Assembly: GCA_037893245.1 (NCBI GenBank)
Contig: JBAIAA010001109.1
Span: 310,001 to 374,000, forward strand
Direction: 5' to 3'
Length of the DNA: 64,000 bases
DNA from: Crossaster papposus
Taxonomy: Eukaryota > Echinodermata > Asteroidea > Velatida > Solasteridae
Part shown: in pieces, positions 52,901 through 61,900 of the stretch
Numbering within the stretch: position 1 is the first letter of the stretch
Layout of the letters: every line of letters starts with the position of its first letter
Made by a program: the position numbers and the translations under genes
Notes under the pieces: model-generated
Told to the model about the DNA's origin: nothing
Database searches by the model: none
The model's input: the letters and a program-made list of their open reading frames with translations, nothing else

Positions 52901-55900
52901 AAACTCGATCCGAAGCGTGTTCAGGCTGATAGTGCCGGGAAGCACACCCACGCATTTCCGGCCTTGCGCGCTGCTGACATACATTTCCGAACTTGAACTT
53001 GGCGTGTTTATGCGTCATCCGTTTTGAATTTGGGGGAATATTTGCGTTTATATACGTCATCCGGCGCGAACTGGTTAAGCATACAAATTGCTTAAAGGTA
53101 GGATACACCATTTGCAGATATCGAAAAAATTTACTACCGAATTATTAAGAAATATCTTACTTATTTGAAAGTAAATAATGATTCTAGGCATCCAGCAAAA
53201 TGAGGGCCCTAGATATTCTGTAATTGTTCCGAAAAATTGAATTGTATAAACCAAAATTCATTACGGCGATCACGAAAAAAGAAAAAAACAACATAAGAAA
53301 AACTGCCCGACTCCGGTTAAAAATGAACGTCGTTTTTCTTGCGTTTCTCGGCAACCATGATTGTAAAACTTTTGACAGGTCAGTTAAACGATATTTCCTA
53401 CGAAATACAGCCCTCCAAATCAACCCATTCCTGATAATTCAAAAAATTACCAATGGTGTATACTACCTTTAAGCACAAAACATTTTGCTTAGTAAAACCA
53501 GCTTACCAGCCACAACTCCCTGTGGTGTATATTATTTGTGATTGGTATTTAGCTGTTGTTAGCCAAGCATAACGATAACGTGGAATTTTGGCTCCTAACT
53601 TGATTTACCACACAAGGGTTTTGTGCTTAAGCAAAATGTTGTGCTTAATAAGCACTTAGCAGCTCTATGAAATTGGCCGCTTGGATCTAATTTTGTGGAG
53701 CTGCTAAGCACAACAAGAAAATGCGAGGGGTTCTGGCAAAACAAACTGCCTGACGCCTGTTGAAAACAAACGCTGTTTTTCTGGATTTTTGTGATAATTT
53801 AAGCAATTACCAATGGTGTATCCTACCTTTACATCCACCCATTCCTGATAATTTAAGCAATTACCAATGGTGTATCCTACCTTTACATCCACCCATTCCT
53901 GATAATTTAAGCAATTACCAATGGTGTATCCTACCTTTACATCCACCCATTCCTGATACAGTTGTTGTAATTCAAGAAATTACCAATGGTGTATCCTACC
54001 TTTACATTCACCCATTTCTGATAATTCAAGCAATTATCAATGGTGTATCCTATCTTTACATCCACCCATTCCTGATCATTCAAGCAATTACCAATGATGT
54101 ATCCTACCTTTACATCCACCCATTCCTGATAATTCAAGCAATTACCAATGGTGTATCCTACCTTTACATCCACCCATTCCTGATAATTCAAGCAATTGCC
54201 AATGGTGTATCTTACCTTTACATCCACCCATTCCTTATAATTCAAGCAATTACCAATGGTGTATCTTACCTTTACATCCACCCATTCCTGATAATTCAAG
54301 CAATTACCAATGGTGTATCCTACCTTTACATACACCCATTCCTGACAATTCAAGCAATTACCAATGGTGTATCCTACCTTTACATCCACCCATTCCTGAC
54401 AATTCAAGCAATTACCAATGGTGTATCCTACCTTTACATCCACCCATTCCTGATAATTTAAGCAATTGCCAATGGTATATCCTACCTTTACATCCACCCA
54501 TTCCTGATAATTCAAGCAATTACCAATGGTGTATCCTACCTTTACATCCACCCTTTCCTGATAATTTAGGCAATTACCAATGGTGTATTCTACCTTTACA
54601 TCCACCCATTCCTGACAATTCAAGCAATTATCAATGGTGTATCCTACCTTAAATGTACATCCACCCATTCCTGATAATTCAAGCAATTACCAATGGTGTA
54701 TCCTACCTTTACATCCACCCTTTCCTGATAATTTAAGCAATTACCAATGGTGTATTCTACCTTTACATTCACCCATTTCTGATAATTCAAGCAATTACCA
54801 ATGGTTTATCCTACCTTTACATCCACCCATTCCTGATAATTCAAGCAATTACCAATGGTGTATCCTACCTTTACATCCACCCTTTCCTGATAATTTAAGC
54901 AATTACCAATGGTGTATTCTACCTTTACATTCACCCATTTCTGATAATTCAAGCAATTACCAATGGTTTATCCTACCTTTACATCCACCCATTCCTGATA
55001 ATTCAAGCAATTACCAATGGTGTATCCTACCTTTACATCCACCCTTTCCTGATAATTTAAGCAATTACCAATGGTGTATTCTACCTTTACATTCACCCAT
55101 TCCTGAAAATTCAAGTAATTACCAATGCTGTATTCCACCTTTACATCCACCCATTCCTGATAATTCAAGCCATTACCAATGGTGTATCCTACCTTTACGT
55201 ACCTATTCCTGATAATTCAAGCCATTACCAATAGTGTATCCTACCTTTACATCCACCCATTCCTGATAATTCAAGCAATTAGCAATGGTGTATCTTACCT
55301 TTACATCCACCCATTCCTGATAATTTAAGCGATAACCAATGGTGTATCCTACCCTTACATCCACCCATTCCTGATAATTCAAGCAATTACCAATGGTGTA
55401 TCCTACCTTTACATCCACCCATTCCTGATAATTCAAGCAATTACCAATGGTGTATCCTACCTTTACATACACCCATTCCTGACAATTTAAGCAATTACCA
55501 ATGGTGTATCCTACCTTTACATCCGCCCATTCCTGATAATTCAAGCAATTACCAATGGTGTATCCTACCTTTACATCCGCCCATTCCTGATAATTCAAGC
55601 AATTACCAATGGTGTATCCTACCTTTACATCCGCCCATTCCTGATAATTCAAGCAATTACCAATGGTGTATCCTACCTTTACATCCGCCCATTCCTGATA
55701 ATTCAAGCAATTAGGTGTATCCTACCTTTACATACACCCATTCCTGTTAATTCAAGCAATTACCAATGGTGTATCTTACCTTTACATCCACCCATTCCTG
55801 ATACAGTCAAACCTGCCATTGCGGCCACCTTGATACAGTGGCCACCTGGCTTAACTGGCCTTTGCTTGGTCCCAGTTTGATTCTTGCATAAACATACCAT

Positions 55901-58900
55901 AACCATTTCTGCTAATGCGGCCACTGCGTAACGCGGCCAGTGGCCAACCCATAATAGCCCACAGCAAATAAAATGTGTACAATTACATTGCCGTGAAACC
56001 TGTGTACTCCGGCCGCAGAAATGAAGTGCGCCCTCTGTTGACTTTGAAATCTCTCCTGTTGTTTGGTTCCTGGACTTCATACATGTACATGTATACATGT
56101 GTGTACATGTGTACGTCTTGCTATAGTGGCCACTTGCGTATAGTGGCCACGAAAACCGGCACCGTCGATGGCCGCTATATCAAGGTTTGACTGTAATTCA
56201 AGCAATTATCAATGGTGTATCGTACCTTTACATCCACCCATTCCTGATAATTCAAGCAATTGCCAATAGTGTATCCTACCTTTACATCCACCCATTCCTG
56301 ATGATTCAAGCAATTGCCAATGGTGTATCCTACCTTGACATCCACCCATTCCTGATAATTCAAGCAATTACCAATGGTGTATCCTACCTTTACATCCACC
56401 CATTCCTGATGGGACGTAAAGCCTTCGGATGGGACGTAAAGCCGTAGGTCCTGTGTGTGTGTGTATAATGTATATGGACACGCACGTAAAAGAGAAGGGG
56501 TTCGCCCCGGTGTTTCTGGCATTTCGTTAATCCTCCTACTGGTTTCTTCAGGCTTACGAGCTACAGTGCCTTGGGCGCTTTTGAGGAATCCTCGGTTTTT
56601 AATAATAATAGTATCCTACATGTACCTTTACATCCACCCAATCCTGATAATTTAAGCAATTACCAATGGTGTATTCCACCTTTACTACTGGCCGACCCTA
56701 CAGTACAAGAAGCATAAGGCAGTTCTGAGCATCGTCCACAACTGGAAGGGGTACGTCCAGCAGACAGTAGACCTAGAGGATCGCACTAAGGACCTCCGAT
56801 ATCAGATACAGCGAAGGACCCTGCAGGAATGCTTGAGGTCCTGGAAACTCCAGACCTGGCAGCTGCTAGAAGTCCAGGCTCACCGCAACCGAGTCATCAC
56901 AACGAGGTACATCCTGAGCCACGCAGCGCTTTTACAAGCTTTCTAGTAATAGCGCTCAAATCCCTGCGGACATTCGGCAAGATCCGTGGTTATTAGCGCA
57001 AAGATTCATGCGCCCAATCAGAGCCTCCGTTACAAACAGACCAAGGCCGTTTTTCAAACCCCTGGCTTTGGATCCGTCTTTGACTACAGCCTATTGCTAA
57101 ACCGAGTCATCACAACGAGGTACATCCTGAGCCACGCAGCGCTTTTACGAGCTTTCTAGCAATAGCGCTCAAACTCCTGCGGACATTCGCCAAGATCCGT
57201 GGTTATTAGCGCAAAGATTCATGCGCCCAATCAAAGACTCCGTTGCAAACAGACCAAGGCCGTTTTTTCAAACCCCTGGCTTTGGCTCCGTTTCCGGCTA
57301 CAGCCTATTGCTAAACTGTATGAATGAAGCCTGAGACGAAGACAAAGCTGGGGTTCGGAAAACAGCCCGAGGCATGCGAACCAACGCGCATTTTTTATTG
57401 GTTCATTTGCTTGGACATCTGAGGTGTTGTCACAAATGTTCATCCTCCCACATATTCATCCTCCCACGTAAAAATTTAAATTAATTAATTAACGTACAGA
57501 ACGTGAAATAAAGCCTTGCTATTATATATTATACAGCATAAGAAACATAAAAGACTGAAAAGCTACGTAAACGCCAATAAAATTAAGTATAGTGGTAGAA
57601 ATTGTCATTTTACCAGGGGTGGACGTTCATATCATGTATTGGCCAACTTGTTTAACCAGTTCGCGCTGGATGACAGATATAAACGCAAAATTTTCCACAA
57701 ATTCAAAACAGATGACGCATAAACACGCCAAGTTCAAGTTCGGAAATCTGTCAGCAGCGAGCAAGGCCCGGAAATGCGTGGGTGTGCTTCCCGGCACTAT
57801 CAGCCTGAACACGCTTTAGATCGAGTTTCGTTAAAAATAATCCCGCCCCTCGGCTCGGTGAAGTTAAAATAATCCCGGCGCGAACTAGTTAATGGGTTTA
57901 AGGGGGACAATTCAAGAGCCCGTTAAACTCTGCGTGGCTCGGGATGAACGAGGTAGAACCAGGCTGCAAATAATTTTTTCAGAAATAAGAGTATGTTTTG
58001 ACACAAAAATCGGGATCCAGGGATGGTGTTCGGTATCGCCGAAAGTTCAGTATAATTTGTTCGATACAGCGTCATTCCACTGTACCGCATCTAACAAGGA
58101 CTCGTAAACTCATTCTAAACTTTCTCACTTATTTCAATTTTTTTCTGAAGATGCCTCATTACCTGGACAAAGTGGACTAAAGATGAAGTAACCAGGAGGG
58201 AGAAGTTACAATCCTTCAAGGCCAAGAGGATTAAACAGTTGGTGAGAATCGGATTAGAACAAGCATTTGCTCTTCTAAATGATGAGACTAGGAAAGGACA
58301 TGTGGTTTTGCATTCAAAGCGGACACGGTCATTAGCAGGATGTGGTTTAAACGGAAGATTTCAAAAATCACATCCTCTTCCGCTATGACCCGGGTTTAAA
58401 CCCCACCTGAGCCAATATGTGACCTGTCACCACAAAATAAGAGTAAAGTCGGAAATATTAAAAATTGAGATACATGTATTGGTAATTTAAAAATCTTGAG
58501 AAAGAGAGCTTTTCAATAGTACATAACACTTATTAAACTTAAAAATCAAATAAGTTAAGAGGGCCTAATATTTCGATCTTAACAAGATCTTCTTCAGAGA
58601 CTAAATGACTGTGTACAAGAAACAAACGTATATAGGGCAACATACAGCATGATGCACATCATAGACGCTGAAAAAACACAAAAGAAAAAAGCACAGAGTT
58701 CAATAGAACAAACAACAAAAGGAGGATTAGGCTGAGGGATTAAAGGGTGAGGTCAGTGTGGGTAGGATCAAAGGCAGGGTAGGAACAAAAAAAGAAAGGG
58801 TAAAGCCACAAGGAAAGGGGTCCAGGGTGGAGATCAAAGGGAAGAACTAACAAAGAAGTATGAATAGGAGTAATGAGGAGGGGGGGGGGGGGGGGTTTGA

Positions 58901-61900
58901 GGAAAACCAGAGAAGTGAGAACAAACAAAAACAAAAACAAAATTCTGGCAAGGAATGAATCTGAAACAGATGACAAATGGAGAAAAAAATAGAAGTTAAT
59001 CATTTCCTAGTTGGATGTTAAGCCCATGTGGTTGAATAGTCCGAAGACGATTCATCCAAACTTTCTCCCGGCTGAGGCGGACTGATTCTTTCCGATGGCC
59101 AAGTGATTCTATGCCCTGAAGAATCATATCAGAAATACAATGGTTAGGCTGGTTAAAGTGATGTCCTACAGGGGTATCCAGTTTCTTGGTGTTGACAGTC
59201 GATCGATGACCGTAGAAACGCTTTTTTAGGGCATTTTTGGTCTCTCCGACATACTGAACTCCACAAAACCTGCAAGAGATGAGATATATGACATTAGATG
59301 TACTGCAAGTGATGTTACCAATAATTCTATGAGTAGTACCAGAAGAGTGGCCAGAAAAGGAGTCAGACTCCTGAATGTGGATCTGGCAGACCACACATCT
59401 AGAACTGCACTTGAAAGTTCCGTGCTGGATGGGGGGAGATGCATCCAAGCTGGGAACTTCGGCTCGAACAATGAGGTCTCGTAGATTTTGAGGGCGTCTA
59501 TAGGCCAATACAGGGCTGTCGGGGATGGCCCGGACAAGGCGATCTGAAGTGTGGAGAATGTGATGGCTGTCGTTAGTGATTTTGCGAAGGGAAGGGAGAC
59601 TGGGGTGAAAGGTAGTCACCAGGGGGATCATGGGTTTGGCATTAGCCTGGGGGGCCTTTACCTGTAGAGCCAAATTTCTGGGTACGGCTTTGGCTCTGTC
59701 AATGGCACGTTGAACTTGGCGGGAACTGTGACCCCTGGCAACCAAGTTGTTCTTCAGTATCTGTGAATGGCGGGAGAAATCCCAGCTTGGATGCATCTCC
59801 CCCCATCCAGCACGGAACTTTCAAGTGCAGTTCTAGATGTGTGGTCTGCCAGATCCACATTCAGGAGTCTGACTCCTTTTCTGGCCACTCTTCTGGTACT
59901 ACTCATAGAATTATTGGTAACATCACTTGCAGTACATCTAATGTCATATATCTCATCTCTTGCAGGTTTTGTGGAGTTCAGTATGTCGGAGAGACCAAAA
60001 ATGCCCTAAAAAAGCGTTTCTACGGTCATCGATCGACTGTCAACACCAAGAAACTGGATACCCCTGTAGGACATCACTTTAACCAGCCTAACCATTGTAT
60101 TTCTGATATGATTCTTCAGGGCATAGAATCCAAGTTTGGATGAATCGTCTTCGGACTATTCAACCACATGGGCTTAACATCCAACTAGGAAATGATTAAC
60201 TTCTATTTTTTTCTCCATTTGTCATCTGTTTCAGATTCATTCCTTGCCAGAATTCTGTTTTTGTTTGTTCTCACTCCTCTGGTTTTCCTCAAACCCCCCC
60301 CCCCCCCTCCTCATTACTCCTATTCATACTTCTTTGTTAGTTCTTCCCTTTGATCTCCACCCTGGACCCCTTTCCTTGTGGCTTTACCCTTTTTTGTTTG
60401 TTCCTACCCTGCCTTTGATCCTACCCACACTGACCTCACCCTTTAATCCCTCGGCCTAATCCTCCTTTTGTTGTTTGTTCTATTGAACTCTGTGCTTTTT
60501 TCTTTTGTGTTTTTTCAGCGTCTATGATGTGCATCATGCTGTATGTTGCCCTATATATGTTTGTTTCTTGTACACAGTCATTTAGTCTCTGAAGAAGATC
60601 TTGTTAAGATCGAAATATTAGGCCCTCTTAACTTATTTGATTTGTATATTTCAGGTCATTCCAGCCAGTAAGCAGTTTGCAGCAGTATTAATCTTATTCA
60701 CTTATTAAACTTGTTAAAATGATGCAGATTACTGAATATGGCAGGGTGTCTAGCCAAAATATCCTGGAGGGTAAGGGTTAAAATACACCACAATAATATG
60801 TGACCTGTCGCCACAATATGAGAGTAAAGTCAGAAAAATTGAAAATTGAGATATTAGTATTTCCAAATTACTCAAAATCTCACAATTGACCACCCCTTCA
60901 TATTTTGACTTTGGATGGCCATATCTCCAAATCACATTGTGCGACTTTACTCTCATTTTGTGGTGACAGGTCACATATGTGGATTGGGTTTTCAGTCCCT
61001 GCCTGATTCCGTGGTAGGTTTTCCCCAGGATCTTCTTCTGGGGTTTTACACCCACCTCTAAAACTGTACAGTACATTGTACCACCTTCTCATTGTTGTTT
61101 CTCTACGGGGTTCTTCTGACTTACGAGCTACATTGCCTAGAGCACTTTTAAGGGGTCCTTGGTTTCATTACCAGAAAGAATTAATAATAGAAATAATAAT
61201 AACGTATGGCCAGCCGCTGGATTTGAACTTCTGACCCTGATTATGAATCACAAACCCTGACCCCTACGCCTTACACCCCTAGAAAAAAAGAAGGTAAACG
61301 GAAATCAATGTTGATTTTGAAGGTTTGGTGCCACTGGCGATCCCAACGGACAAAGCTCCAGGCTGCCCGGGCTTTCCATCACCAAGCCGTTGTGACTCAA
61401 CTCAGGGAGATTGTCGGAAGGTGGAGCGTGTACGTTGCCAGAAGGCGGCAACGGGACGCAGCCGCTGCGAGGTTGATCCTTGAACGAGAGGAGAGGTCGG
61501 TCCGTGAGACGTGGACGACGTGGAAGTGGCAGACGCAGCAGACGGAGCTGATGAAGCAGTTGTACCTCACCAACCTGGCCAGAAAGTAAGTGGTTCTACT
61601 ACAAGTACCGGTAGATCTCACTCGGATCGTAATGATTCACACTTGACTTATAACAAGTTCGCACCGGGATTATTTTAACATCCCTGAGCCGAGGCATGGA
61701 ATTTTTTTTAACGGAACTCGATCCGAGGCGGGTTCAGGCCGATGGTACCGGAAAGCACACCCACGCATTTCCGGCCTTGCTCGCTGCTTACAGACATTTC
61801 CGGCTTCGCCCGCTGCTGACGGACATTTCTGGCCTTGCTCGCTGCTGACGGACATTTCTGGCCTTGCTCGCTGCTGACAGACATTTCTGGCCTTGCCCGC

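Larger units (their letters stand above)
52841..53688. mobile_element. Family F palindrome broken by two other insertions
   Basis: GGGGCCAATTTCATAGAGCT at 52841 and AGCTCTATGAAATTGGCC at 53688 are the ends. Inside are a family A MITE (52862-53078) and a full family G element (53093-53473), both at TTAA. Confidence 0.8.

Noticed and set aside
53760..55706. Long ORFs of 112-249 codons on both strands
   Set aside because: Explained entirely by the 54-bp minisatellite, whose unit length is divisible by 3.
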